Source: an uncultured Ruminiclostridium sp. | GTDB taxonomy: Bacteria > Bacillota > Clostridia > Oscillospirales > Ruminococcaceae | Direction: 5' to 3' | NCBI GenBank assembly: GCA_944388385.1 | Contig: CALXIO010000002.1 | Span: 57,608-121,607 of the forward strand | Length of the DNA stretch: 64,000 nt | Shown: positions 25,689 to 34,457 of the stretch, one piece after another | Position numbering within the stretch: the stretch's first letter is position 1 | Layout: each line of letters opens with the position of its first letter | Notes under the pieces: generated by a model | What the model was told of the DNA's origin: nothing | Databases searched by the model: none | What the model saw: the letters and a program-made list of their open reading frames with translations, nothing else | Position numbers and translations under genes: made by a program

Positions 25689-26826
25689 CCATAAAGCTCC
25701 CCACGATAGTGGAAGCGTTTCTCTGCATATCGGTGGTTACATGGGTGTAGGTGTCCAGCGTAAAGCTGGCGTTGGTATGCCCGAGGATTCCCGACAGGGT
25801 TTTCGCATCCACGCCGCCCGCCAGCGCGTGAGTGGCGAAGGTGTGGCGCAGATCGTGGAACCGAATCAGCGGAAGCTCCGCCAGTTTTAACAGAGTTTTT
25901 AATCGGTGGTAAGCATAGTCGGGGTGCATCGGTTTTTCGGGCTCATAGATATTCGGGAATATCCATTCGCTGACTGCCGTTTTTTTTCGCTTCCGCAGAA
26001 GTTCCGCAGTGCTCGGCGGCAGGACAATCGTGCGCGTTCCCGTCTCGGTTTTGGTTTCGCCGATATTCAATCCGCCGCCTTTCCTTTTAGCAACCGAGCG
26101 CCTCACTTTCAGCTTTCCGTTTTCCGCATCGAAGTCCTCCCACTTCAGTCCGCAGATTTCACCCCGCCGCAGTCCTGTGGTCAGCTCGGTGTAGAAGAAA
26201 TCGTACCACCGCTCATCCTGTCGGATGCGCTGCATGAATCGCTCAAGCTGTTCGTCATTGAGTATCTGCTTCGGCGGATAATTGTTTTTGGGAATCGTTG
26301 TGCCGACCGTTGGATTTTTAACAATCAGCCGTAGGCGCACCGCCATATCGAGTGCTTCGTGCAGCATCATATGAATACCGCGCACCATACTGTCGGCAAG
26401 CTCGGTGCCGTGTCGTCTGTCGGGCTTCACACGACCTTTCTTTTTGACGGTGTTATAGAATTTTTGAAGTTCCTGCGTGGTCAGCGCCGACAAAGGTCTG
26501 TCGCCGAGATACGGTTTGATTTGATTTTTAATCATCGCTTTGTAAGAATCCAGCGTGCTCTCGCGAATTGTGAAGATCATATATTCATTGATCCATCGGT
26601 CGAGCCATTCGCCGAGCGTCATATTCGAATCCTCGGTGAGGTCGGCATCGCGGTACATCTCGATGCAGTCGTGGAGCTTTACGATTAACTCCTTTTGTGT
26701 TCGGTCAAGCACATAGCGGTGAATCGGATCGCCGTTCTTTTTGTGACCGACAACGATGCGGCCTTCCCATCTTCCGTCTTCGCGCTTGCGCACCATACCG
26801 TCTCCCGACGGTCTTCGTTTTGCCAT
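25651..26826 (-). CDS. Tyrosine recombinase (integrase) 2
   Basis: 391 residues from ATG 26826, with AGGAAG 8 bases upstream. Same architecture as the neighbour: AP2-like N-terminus (GDGMVRKREDGRWEGRIVVGH), SAM-like domain, catalytic Arg in TTGLRRGEICGLKWEDF, FHDLRHTFATHALAGG, GHTNASFT and Tyr in DTYTHVTTD. It ends soon after the tyrosine, as normal integrases do. Overlap and parallel motifs suggest a tandem duplication that diverged long ago, or joint action of the pair as in bi-recombinase elements. Confidence 0.9.
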   Translation of the reverse strand: MAKRRPSGDGMVRKREDGRWEGRIVVGHKKNGDPIHRYVLDRTQKELIVKLHDCIEMYRDADLTEDSNMTLGEWLDRWINEYMIFTIRESTLDSYKAMIKNQIKPYLGDRPLSALTTQELQKFYNTVKKKGRVKPDRRHGTELADSMVRGIHMMLHEALDMAVRLRLIVKNPTVGTTIPKNNYPPKQILNDEQLERFMQRIRQDERWYDFFYTELTTGLRRGEICGLKWEDFDAENGKLKVRRSVAKRKGGGLNIGETKTETGTRTIVLPPSTAELLRKRKKTAVSEWIFPNIYEPEKPMHPDYAYHRLKTLLKLAELPLIRFHDLRHTFATHALAGGVDAKTLSGILGHTNASFTLDTYTHVTTDMQRNASTIVGSFMDEIMLEGDDTNR

Positions 26827-26897
26827 AGTATCACTTCCTTTCGCAGTACAACACAATACCACATACATGGCGGAATATCCAGCTAAATTTGCGGTAA

Positions 26898-26949
26898 AAT
26901 TCGCAACCCCTAAATCAACGAGGTTAAAATTCGAGCAACCCCTAAATTG
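26898..26949. repeat. Direct repeat upstream of integrase 2
   Basis: GCAACCCCTAAAT occurs twice, each time after AAAATTCG-type sequence (around 26902 and 26936). The 26827-27086 gap has no gene. These could be arm-type integrase sites or a regulator site. Confidence 0.4.
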
Positions 26950-27086
26950 CGGTTTCGTAACCGGATTGCAAAAGCCGTACAAACCCTTATGCGGTCGGCG
27001 TTGCCGTCCGCTGTGTCCTGCGAGGGGGAAAGCAAGGCAACCCCTCGCTTTCTCCTGCTTATTTTCGTACGGAGTGAAAATCTCCG

Positions 27087-27557
27087 CTAAACCGCCGATT
27101 TTTTGTGTTTGCGGTCGTAGTCGGCAAGTTTTTTCAGTGTTGCCTGCCGCCGCATTTCGCTTTCCAAACGAATCATTTGCTGTTCATAATGATACTCCAC
27201 CGCATCCTCTATCGGGCGGATGGTATAGAGCAAATTGCCGTTACGCTTTTCGCCTTTTTGCGTGTACACAGAGGTCGGCTCTGCAGTAATCAGTTGCTTT
27301 TCAATCAGACTGTCCACATATTTCTTGACGGTGTTTTTGCTCATACCGACAGCGTTGCCAATCGTTTTGTAGCTCGGATGGCACTGAAATGTTTTCCTGT
27401 CCTCGCAGTACATCAGATACGCATACACTGCGATCTCGCCGGTACTGAGACCCAAACTGAAAATCTCGTTCGGCAGTGGAAAATAATCCCGGATCGCATC
27501 ACGCTTTGGATATCGGGTGAATTTCAAATGCTGCCTCCCGTCTTTTCTTCGACCCAT
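27087..27557 (-). CDS. RepA-N-like helix-turn-helix protein
   Basis: 156 residues. The first part has the pattern of replication-initiator A N-terminal/winged-helix proteins in Clostridial integrative elements (FPLPNEIFSLGLSTGEIAVYAYLMYCEDRKTFQCHPSYKTIGNAVGMSKNTVKKYVDSL): a MarR-like winged helix with the recognition helix SKNTVKKYV. The C-terminus is charged and helical. It overlaps the excisionase gene stop by 34 bases and probably belongs to one int-xis-rep operon, helping maintenance or regulation of the excised form. Confidence 0.7.
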   Translation of the reverse strand: MGRRKDGRQHLKFTRYPKRDAIRDYFPLPNEIFSLGLSTGEIAVYAYLMYCEDRKTFQCHPSYKTIGNAVGMSKNTVKKYVDSLIEKQLITAEPTSVYTQKGEKRNGNLLYTIRPIEDAVEYHYEQQMIRLESEMRRQATLKKLADYDRKHKKSAV

Positions 27558-27733
27558 GCGCGGAATTTTTCTTTCGGTACGATGAGCCGTGAGCCGATAC
27601 GCAACGACGGAAATCCTTTCTCGTGCATCAGCTCGTAGCTGCTTGAGATGGAGATACCGAGGAGCTTGGCTACCGTTTCAGCATTAAGGAACAACGGCAG
27701 ATCCTCATAAGCGGTGTAAACAGATTCTTTCAT
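27524..27733 (-). CDS. xis: Excisionase-like HTH protein
   Basis: 69 residues, MerR/excisionase-type DNA-binding domain: LFLNAETVAKLLGISISSSYELMHEKGFPSLRIGSRLIVPKEKFRAWVEE. It is the standard small partner of tyrosine integrases, directing excision. AGGAGG lies before the ATG. It precedes rep and the integrases on the same strand. Confidence 0.85.
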   Translation of the reverse strand: MKESVYTAYEDLPLFLNAETVAKLLGISISSSYELMHEKGFPSLRIGSRLIVPKEKFRAWVEEKTGGSI

Positions 27734-28094
27734 TGGTTTTTCCTCCTGTTAAATTCACACGGTTTTTCGCCGTGCTATGTAGAGGACTGCTGTTTTGCAA
27801 AACAAAAAGACCCGCACTCAATCCCGATGCTGATCTGCATCGGTGATTATGTAAGTGCGAGTCTGAAACTTAAAATAAAAATATGTGTATTCAATTGTCG
27901 GTTGCTTTCTTTACTTGCAGTATAACATACCGGGGAAATTCTGTCAAGTTTTTTGCGCCAACAGTGTATATTCCGGCGCTTTTGCGGGAATACTGTTTTC
28001 TTTGTTTTCTGCGGTGCAGATTTTAACCGTGCTGTGTCGAACTGAAAATCGCAAGGCCAAACCGCAAAATCGGCTCGGCCTTGTTTCTGCAAAT
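27734..28094. other. Gene-free leader with nested hairpins and a dispersed repeat
   Basis: Contents: a small CACGG/CCGTG stem (27758-27774); a long two-level hairpin at 27808-27864 (outer AGACCCGCACT/AGTGCGAGTCT with one mismatch, inner CCGATGC/GCATCGG); the dispersed motif TTTTCTTTGTTTTCTGC (about 27997-28013); and a GCAAGGCC/GGCCTTGT stem (28058-28086) that probably ends the upstream small-gene transcript. The two-level hairpin stands in the leader of xis and may be an attenuator. Confidence 0.5.
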
Positions 28095-28376
28095 TCAATC
28101 CTCTGACGGCTCGTACAACACTTCGGTCATGATTCTCGCCGCGAGCTTAAAGCCGCTGATAAACGCTTCGCGCTCATTCATACCGTGAAGTTCCGCCTTG
28201 CAGTCTTTGAGCTTTTCAAAGGCTTCTTTCTGCTGAGCCGTAAGCGTCGGTATCAAGCTGTCCTGATGCCGAATAACATAGCTCAACACTTCGCTGTAAG
28301 CACTCCCGCGCTTAAAACTGTGTTCGTGCGGAACGATATTGCCGTAGTACAGATCTTCAAGCGTTGTCATTTTCAT
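28095..28376 (-). CDS. Small protein of the DUF6809 type
   Basis: 93 residues with the N-terminal pattern TLEDLYYGNIVPHE and a helical remainder ending FISGFKLAARIMTEVLYE. It resembles a family of short proteins found in Clostridial integrative elements. The gene just upstream (28357-28620) starts with the related ISLEELYRGEG, so the two are distant paralogues in tandem, overlapping by 20 bases. Function not known. Confidence 0.65.
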   Translation of the reverse strand: MKMTTLEDLYYGNIVPHEHSFKRGSAYSEVLSYVIRHQDSLIPTLTAQQKEAFEKLKDCKAELHGMNEREAFISGFKLAARIMTEVLYEPSED

Positions 28377-28620
28377 TCCACCTCACATAAGAAGAGGACG
28401 ACATGTCATCGGTCATACCCGACACCGTGTCGCCCTCATTTTTCATTTTCTCTGCCGCAATCAGCGCGTGCTTGACAAGCAGCATTTCAAGCCAAGTACG
28501 CTCGTCGTATTCCGACGGACGCCCATTTTGGAGGAAGTCTTTCATAACTTCTCCCAAGATACCGTACTTCTCTCCCACACCTTCTCCGCGGTATAATTCT
28601 TCTAAACTGATCTGTGCCAT
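28357..28620 (-). CDS. Small element protein, paralogue of its neighbour
   Basis: 87 residues from ATG 28620, behind AGGAGG. N-terminus MAQISLEELYRGEGVGEKYG parallels the downstream gene; the middle is helical (LLVKHALIAAEKM) and the tail polar. It follows nurA by 115 bases on the same strand. Function unknown. Confidence 0.65.
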   Translation of the reverse strand: MAQISLEELYRGEGVGEKYGILGEVMKDFLQNGRPSEYDERTWLEMLLVKHALIAAEKMKNEGDTVSGMTDDMSSSSYVRWNENDNA

Positions 28621-28735
28621 ATCCGCACCTCCTTTGCAGTACACAACAGTACCACAGGTTGGCGCGGAAGTCCAGATAAGAACGAGGAATTTTTGCTCTT
28701 TATCAACTAGTAATTTGTTTGCTAAAACTATTAAC

Positions 28736-30118
28736 TCATTGAAAATTGCTTTTAGCAAGCAAATCAAGAACCTGTCCACCGGGTTCCAAGCTGATTGCTG
28801 TATATCTTTGCGCAAGCGCAATAGGAACTATCGATGTACTATCAAGATCACACTCAAACTCTTCGATTAATTCTATATATGTGCCTATGTTTTTATAGTT
28901 AAGTAAATTAGATTTTTCTTTTTTAAATACAATCTTATTGTGCTTGTCTCTATACGGCAATAATGCATTAAAAACGAACAGTTTTCCAGTTTCGGTTTTT
29001 AAAAGGAAATCTTGACCATAATATGTTTCTGCTCCGAATGTTGTAGATGATGGTTCTCGATCAAAATTGATATATTTATTTCTAAATTCATCGGATACCG
29101 CATAAATCGAATTCTTTTTCACCGAAGGTCCAATCATTTTAAAATAGTCACAAATTGCTCCGGTTTTTAAAACACCCATAACGATAATAGGAGCTCTCCC
29201 GCTATCTACCAATTCCTTGTTAATGTCATATAAATATTTTAAGATAGATGCGTGTAGCCACGCAGGATTACCGAAAACAGCTAAAGGACCACTAACGATG
29301 AAACACAGATCTGTCAGTGCGTTAAGATAAGAATCTGGGCTCTTTTCTTTAAGAAATCGAATATAGTGAACAACTAGCAAATGCATGATTGCATTCGTAA
29401 ACCTTGTTAGAGCAGATTGATTTGAACCGGCATCCCCCACATCTTCCCATATGCGCAAACAATCAGAAGGATAAACAATATTACCGCAATGCGGACAACG
29501 CTGAACTTCTGGGATGTCCCACAATTCAAGATTTTCTGCACTACACGAAGGACATTTGAATAAAACCAATTTATCATTTTCGCTGCCAACATCATTTGAA
29601 CGCAAAGAAGCCATACGAAACAAAGTGGTTCTCAAACTTGTTGAGGCGTCTTTCTCCCAGAATCGACAGTTGTATAAAATTTCATCTAAAGCCTTTCTGA
29701 AACTATCACGAACATTACTTTCGCCTTTATAACACATATTCGTACTTGGGAGTGCAAATGAAAGCGATGAGTTGTCCTTGCTCAATTTTGCAACTTCGAA
29801 CGGATTAACAAAATTACCTTCTGATAAGCTTTTTAAAGCATTGCGCCTTATTAACAAGTTACTTATTTTAACAAAACCTACTCTTGTAAATGGCAACTCC
29901 TTTCGAACACTTGCTTCATAATTACTCCCGTCAATAGATATTACTTTTTGAGGCAAATCATATTCTGCATCGGGAATTGTCAAAAAATGATTTGTAATAT
30001 CATTTATTTCGTTCCCGGTAGGTGCTTTCATATAGTCGCAATTTTCCAGAAAAACCCTTACATCAGGATTATCTACAATATCAATATGAGACGTTCTATC
30101 AACGTTGTAATCCGACAT
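28736..30118 (-). CDS. nurA: NurA-like nuclease with zinc ribbon
   Basis: 460 residues. The NurA-type RNase H-like core begins KVISIDGSNYEASVRKELPF near 65, with the catalytic Asp in IDGS; a later acidic/helical part has SDEFRNKYINFD and TYYGQDFLLKT. Inserted at about 180-215 are CPSC and CPHC, a zinc ribbon not usual in archaeal NurA. NurA is the 5'-3' nuclease partner of HerA. The gene starts 3 bases after the herA stop, behind AAAGGA, so it is translated with it. Last gene of the AlbA_2-Dam-HerA-NurA run. Assignment rests on the DGS motif and its herA partner. Confidence 0.7.
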   Translation of the reverse strand: MSDYNVDRTSHIDIVDNPDVRVFLENCDYMKAPTGNEINDITNHFLTIPDAEYDLPQKVISIDGSNYEASVRKELPFTRVGFVKISNLLIRRNALKSLSEGNFVNPFEVAKLSKDNSSLSFALPSTNMCYKGESNVRDSFRKALDEILYNCRFWEKDASTSLRTTLFRMASLRSNDVGSENDKLVLFKCPSCSAENLELWDIPEVQRCPHCGNIVYPSDCLRIWEDVGDAGSNQSALTRFTNAIMHLLVVHYIRFLKEKSPDSYLNALTDLCFIVSGPLAVFGNPAWLHASILKYLYDINKELVDSGRAPIIVMGVLKTGAICDYFKMIGPSVKKNSIYAVSDEFRNKYINFDREPSSTTFGAETYYGQDFLLKTETGKLFVFNALLPYRDKHNKIVFKKEKSNLLNYKNIGTYIELIEEFECDLDSTSIVPIALAQRYTAISLEPGGQVLDLLAKSNFQ

Positions 30119-30120
30119 TT

Positions 30121-32148
30121 TTATTGTCCTTTCTCGGCGATTATTTTTTCGGGATCAAATTTATTTATTTGAATAGGAACAACAAATGGGCTTGATAAAG
30201 TCTTCACTCTTGAAAAGCCTACGTCTTGAGACCTGAGTAAGGATAATTTGAAATCTGCAAAATCATAAAACTTTGCAAGTTCTGAAATTTCCTTTTCGCT
30301 GTTCAAATGGGAGATAAACCAATTTTCGGTGTTGGCAAGGATATTGGGGTGTACAGAAGAGACTTCTTGCGTAGCATACACAAGCGCAATCTTATATTTT
30401 GCACCTTCTTTAGCCAAACGCGGCCACGTTTCTGACAAATCCATATTTCGTCCGATTAGGTTATGCGCCTCCTCGATATAAATCACTATGTTTTGGGGAC
30501 TTTGACCACTAGTGAAACAATTCATGGAAGCATTGAATACATATTTCGCTATTCTTTTGCTGAGTCGCTCTCTTAATTGAGCCTGTCCAACCGATAGATC
30601 TAAAATGACTATTTTCCCTTGCATAAGATGTTGATAAATCTCTTCACAAACATCTTGCGTTCTGTAAGGTGTATGGTATGGACGACCACATTCGATTGTT
30701 CTAAAACCGCGAATATAAGAATCGTTGTTGTTATGTCCATCCAACAGATTTAACATAGCAATACACTCTTCATCAAACCAGTTTGAGCCACTACTCGATT
30801 TCAACTTACCGGTCGTCTTCTTATCCTTGTTTGCAGAACGGGCCGCGATAAACCACTTAAGTGCTTCTTCATAAGAAAGAGAATTGTTCGGATCAAAATG
30901 CACTTCACAACCTGGTTCGGCATCAGCATTTATAACAGCGTCGACTGCCTCACGAACTTTTTTATTTGCTTCGAATTTAACAGAGAAAGTACCATTATAA
31001 TCGTATCCAGCTCTTTTAAGAAGTGTTTTATATAAAGCTGTTTTCACCTGCCAGCGCTTATATTCGCCCGGCTCATCAAGAGAATCGGGTTGCTCTAACG
31101 ACATCCCTAAGAAAGTATCTATATCAGCTGAGCCATCTTTTTTGTTTTCTCTAATCAATTCGCTAAGTATCGTCAATCCTTCTTGCAATTCAGAATAAAA
31201 ATTGTTCAGCAAATGCGAAAATCCTTCGGTAGGAATCATGCGATATCTTTCGCAGCCTTCAGAATAAATGTCTGAAATCGAACCATTATCCTGTTTGTTT
31301 GCATTTGCATATTCGCCGTTAATATCAAATACTAATTGTCCAATAGGAAGTTGACAATTGTCAGCAATGCTCTTTACTACAGAGATAGTCTGCTTGATCA
31401 TATTAGATTTACCAGTTCTAGTCATACCTAACACGGCAGTTCGACGAGCTAAAAAGTCAGAAGGTTGAATATGAAATGCAATTCGATCCGCAGCGTTTGC
31501 TCGATGCAATCGATCTGTTGATGTATAACGAACGGTTCCGATTTCAAAAGGTTGAAGTTCTTTATTAATTCCAAGAAGTGTTAGTTCCTCTTTAAAACGA
31601 TTCTTTCTTATAGGATCAACATAATTGACAATTAAAGATAATGCATCCCCCTTAGGCATATACACACCCATACGCATTGAAACTGAGAAAGATTCTATAT
31701 CACTTCCCATATTAAGCTCACTATTTTTCATATAAAAAGTACCTAGCACTCGACACTTTAATCCCCCAAATTGTAACCTGTTCTGTGTTATGGGATCATA
31801 GCCTTTATTGTTATCTTCTAAGTACACATCAGTTTGATTTTGATAATTATCAATTTTAGTTCGAATCATGTCATCGTCTTGAGGCAACTTACAAGTACCA
31901 ATAACTCTAAGAAGAATAACTTCTTTCTCCATCGAAGTCACACTGGCATAATTAGACGGGTTAAAAGAAGAGGCAACTAAAAAACTATTATGCGGTATTC
32001 CATTAACCTTAGCTTTCCACGCATCGTTTGTTACAACTAATGCTGAATCATAATCAATAGAATAAACCCAACCAATAAAGTTGTCAGGTTGAACTAACTT
32101 CAACAATGGATCTCTATCATTCAGAGTATCAATCGATATTTTATTCAT
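30121..32148 (-). CDS. herA: HerA-family DNA-translocating ATPase
   Basis: 675 residues. N-terminal HAS-barrel-like region (about 15-200), Walker A GMTRTGKS at about 241-248, LVFDINGEYAN, and Walker B VIYIEEAHN near 557, followed by the sensor ATQEVSSVHPNIL. HerA forms hexameric rings that pump DNA and pair with NurA or other nucleases; in bacteria such pairs are often defence systems. ATG at 32148 overlaps the methyltransferase stop (TGATGAATAA arrangement), so translation is coupled. A long insert (about 320-470) lies between the Walker motifs. Confidence 0.88.
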   Translation of the reverse strand: MNKISIDTLNDRDPLLKLVQPDNFIGWVYSIDYDSALVVTNDAWKAKVNGIPHNSFLVASSFNPSNYASVTSMEKEVILLRVIGTCKLPQDDDMIRTKIDNYQNQTDVYLEDNNKGYDPITQNRLQFGGLKCRVLGTFYMKNSELNMGSDIESFSVSMRMGVYMPKGDALSLIVNYVDPIRKNRFKEELTLLGINKELQPFEIGTVRYTSTDRLHRANAADRIAFHIQPSDFLARRTAVLGMTRTGKSNMIKQTISVVKSIADNCQLPIGQLVFDINGEYANANKQDNGSISDIYSEGCERYRMIPTEGFSHLLNNFYSELQEGLTILSELIRENKKDGSADIDTFLGMSLEQPDSLDEPGEYKRWQVKTALYKTLLKRAGYDYNGTFSVKFEANKKVREAVDAVINADAEPGCEVHFDPNNSLSYEEALKWFIAARSANKDKKTTGKLKSSSGSNWFDEECIAMLNLLDGHNNNDSYIRGFRTIECGRPYHTPYRTQDVCEEIYQHLMQGKIVILDLSVGQAQLRERLSKRIAKYVFNASMNCFTSGQSPQNIVIYIEEAHNLIGRNMDLSETWPRLAKEGAKYKIALVYATQEVSSVHPNILANTENWFISHLNSEKEISELAKFYDFADFKLSLLRSQDVGFSRVKTLSSPFVVPIQINKFDPEKIIAEKGQ

Positions 32149-33028
32149 CACTACACCGCTTTCTAATATTGATCTTAATCTTTTTACATTTTAATTCATC
32201 TTCACTAGGCCAGAGCCTTTCGTCACTCAAAAACATAATTTCTGATTTTTTTCCCGAATTAGCCACACTATAGGTTAGGTCGAATTGTTTACACTCGTAA
32301 TCTTTATACAGCCCACAAATAGCATCTACATCGTCATAAGTTACCATCCAATAACAATCTAGTCTCTTTATTAGTTTTGAAATGCGCTCGTGATCTTCAT
32401 GAACAAAGAAGTTCTTATACAGTTCCTTACCTTTGTTGTAATATGGCGGATCAAAATAAACGAATGCATTATGCTGATACTTAGGCAAATAGTTTTTTAT
32501 GAAACTTTCAATATCTTTATTGTACAAATGTATATGTGATTTATATTCCGATATTTTTTTTATTCGTTGAATCAAATCCTCTCTGTTATACCTAACATCC
32601 ATAAGGTAATTTCCAGTTTGCTTATATCCACCAATAGGGCCAGCTGCGAATATTCCCGAACGGTTGGTTCTATTAAGATAAAAAGTGGCAAAGCCTAATT
32701 TTAATGAATATTTCTTATTCTCGTCATTGTATATTTGTTTTTGTTTTCTCCATTCATCAATTGTTAAAGGAACGGTTCGAACCAGATTTATAAAGTCCTC
32801 GGTTTCTTCAAGAATGGCTTTCCACATGGAATAAATAGCCTTATCATAATCATTAATTACGATACTAGTTACTGTCCCATCAAATAAAAGGGATAGCGCC
32901 ACTCCTGCCCCACCTGCAAAAGGTTCAACATACGTACATTCACCTAAATTAGTTTTCTCAATAAGCAATGACACAAAAGGCGCAATCTTACTTTTGCCAC
33001 CTGGGTATCTTAGTGGTGAATAGTTCAT
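32141..33028 (-). CDS. D12-class adenine-N6 DNA methyltransferase (Dam-like)
   Basis: 295 residues. Motif I in SPLRYPGGKSKIAPFV at the N-terminus, TYVEPFAGGAGVALSL, the catalytic DPPY in YFDPPYYNKG near 190, and NRTNRSGIF as in Dam/DpnM. Recognition sequence is not deducible; GATC is typical of the class. ATG 33028 has AAGGAG 8 bases upstream; ATG 33058 is also possible. In this operon it would mark self DNA against the HerA-NurA machine. No classical restriction endonuclease gene is next to it. Confidence 0.9.
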   Translation of the reverse strand: MNYSPLRYPGGKSKIAPFVSLLIEKTNLGECTYVEPFAGGAGVALSLLFDGTVTSIVINDYDKAIYSMWKAILEETEDFINLVRTVPLTIDEWRKQKQIYNDENKKYSLKLGFATFYLNRTNRSGIFAAGPIGGYKQTGNYLMDVRYNREDLIQRIKKISEYKSHIHLYNKDIESFIKNYLPKYQHNAFVYFDPPYYNKGKELYKNFFVHEDHERISKLIKRLDCYWMVTYDDVDAICGLYKDYECKQFDLTYSVANSGKKSEIMFLSDERLWPSEDELKCKKIKINIRKRCSDE

Positions 33029-33059
33029 ATTCTCTTCTCCTTTCTGGGCGTTTTCCATG

Positions 33060-34001
33060 TTAGTGACTCCATTTCTTTAGTAAGTCTTCAGCAACATTTA
33101 GCCGTATTGTTTCGGCATCATTTTGATAAGTCCGCTTTAAAACATCACCTATTTCTATTGACACACTTACATCTGACAATTCGTTTGCCTTTTTGTTTAA
33201 ATTAATTGCTGCAATTTCTGATATTTCAAAGTAAACAGTTTTTTGTAAACTATCTCCCGAAGAAATTTGCATAGGAATTTGCGATAAACTCTCCGGCATT
33301 TTGATAAATACGCTTTTTTGATCATCTATAAATTCGACGGTGTGCTCGATTAAATTACTTCCGCAGTGGACAAATATATGAATACTATCAATCACGATTG
33401 TTTTGGGTGTATTGTTTTGGATAATACACCTGACTTGCCCAGTCAAATATGAGTTTCCATTTATACGAATATTGCTAAACGAAAGTTCTTTGGTATATAG
33501 ATTAATGTCCAGAGTCCCTTTATTATGATATATACAATCAAGATCGCTTCTTTCTGCTATGAAATTGGTGGCACCTTTTCGAGTATAAATCTCACCTTTT
33601 CGCAAAAAAACACCTTTGTTCTTATTGTACTCCTTTGAAATAACATATGGGCGATTTAAGTCATGATGTGGAATACGAATAAACCCTATCGTTACTCCTT
33701 GGTAATCAAGATATCCCAGTTCAACATCAATAAATGGTTCAACATAGGAGTGCAATAAGTTATTAATTTCAGAAATATCAGGCAAAGAAGCTCTATCTAT
33801 TCCTAAGACATTCCAAGTAGAGTTTTCAACGCCAAAAACGATATACTTATCCTTTGGTTTAATATTATTAGCAAAAGAAACAATATCCTTAATAAGGTCG
33901 TACTTCTTCTCTTTGGAATAATATTCTTTTTTGAAATCCACTTGATCATTCTCATCCTGTGAAATGATTAAGTTAATTATTTGATTTTCTATTGATGTCA
34001 T
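33060..34001 (-). CDS. AlbA_2 (Schlafen-like) domain protein
   Basis: 313 residues. The N-terminal AlbA_2 domain (about 10-140) shows the family pattern: ENDQVDFKKEYYSK, IVSFANNIKPKDKYIVFGVE, VTIGFIRIPHHDLNRPYV and GEIYTRKGATNF. The remaining 165 residues are beta-rich without a clear match. AlbA_2 proteins act as nucleic-acid-binding regulators, and some Schlafen-like members are nucleases; it occurs often in phage-defence loci. First gene of the four-gene module; its stop is two bases before the possible first ATG of the methyltransferase gene. Confidence 0.8.
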   Translation of the reverse strand: MTSIENQIINLIISQDENDQVDFKKEYYSKEKKYDLIKDIVSFANNIKPKDKYIVFGVENSTWNVLGIDRASLPDISEINNLLHSYVEPFIDVELGYLDYQGVTIGFIRIPHHDLNRPYVISKEYNKNKGVFLRKGEIYTRKGATNFIAERSDLDCIYHNKGTLDINLYTKELSFSNIRINGNSYLTGQVRCIIQNNTPKTIVIDSIHIFVHCGSNLIEHTVEFIDDQKSVFIKMPESLSQIPMQISSGDSLQKTVYFEISEIAAINLNKKANELSDVSVSIEIGDVLKRTYQNDAETIRLNVAEDLLKKWSH

Positions 34002-34031
34002 AATTGAACCTCTTGAATTATAATATAGTTC

Positions 34032-34457
34032 TCAAATTAAAATTCCATTACAATGATCGATTTCGTGCTGAATGATCTGAGCCGTCCAGCCTGTGTAGGT
34101 CTTGATGCGAGTCTGCAATTCCAAGTTTTGATACTTAACCTTAATGGATTTATAGCGTTTGCAAGGGCGTGGGCCGCCGAGAAGAGATAGGCAACTTTCC
34201 TCGGCATCGTATACGCTGTCTTTTTTTATAATTTCCGGATTGAGCATTACAGTGTAAGTAGATATCCGTCTACTTTCATCGAGAAAAGCGATTATTCGTT
34301 TTTTCACGCCAGTCATATTCGCTGCCATGCCGACACAACTATCCTTGTGCGCAATCAGCGTATCGAGCAGATCCTGTGCGACGAATAGATCATCTTTTGT
34401 TGCCAGTTCCGACTTTCCCGCAAGAAATATCGGATCATGTATCAGTTCCTTGACCAT
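34032..34457 (-). CDS. Peptide deformylase family protein (island copy)
   Basis: 141 residues, about 70% identical by eye to the chromosomal protein at 43788-44213. Motif III QHEIDH is intact; motif II reads ESCLS instead of EGCLS; in motif I GMAANM stands where GLAAxQ is usual, so the catalytic Gln is Met, as in the chromosomal copy. Removal of N-formyl groups from new proteins is the family role, but these substitutions leave activity open. It overlaps the Nudix gene by 23 bases and is co-expressed with the helicase, an unusual place for a deformylase. Confidence 0.8.
   Translation of the reverse strand: MVKELIHDPIFLAGKSELATKDDLFVAQDLLDTLIAHKDSCVGMAANMTGVKKRIIAFLDESRRISTYTVMLNPEIIKKDSVYDAEESCLSLLGGPRPCKRYKSIKVKYQNLELQTRIKTYTGWTAQIIQHEIDHCNGILI

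Noticed and set aside
24174..27289. Many plus-strand frames of 60-180 codons opposite the integrases.
   Set aside because: They are antisense shadows of GC-richer coding sequence; none has a ribosome site or recognisable domain.
28357..28821. A 154-residue form of the small element protein.
   Set aside because: The upstream part overlaps the 3' end of nurA and lacks a ribosome site; ATG 28620 has AGGAGG.
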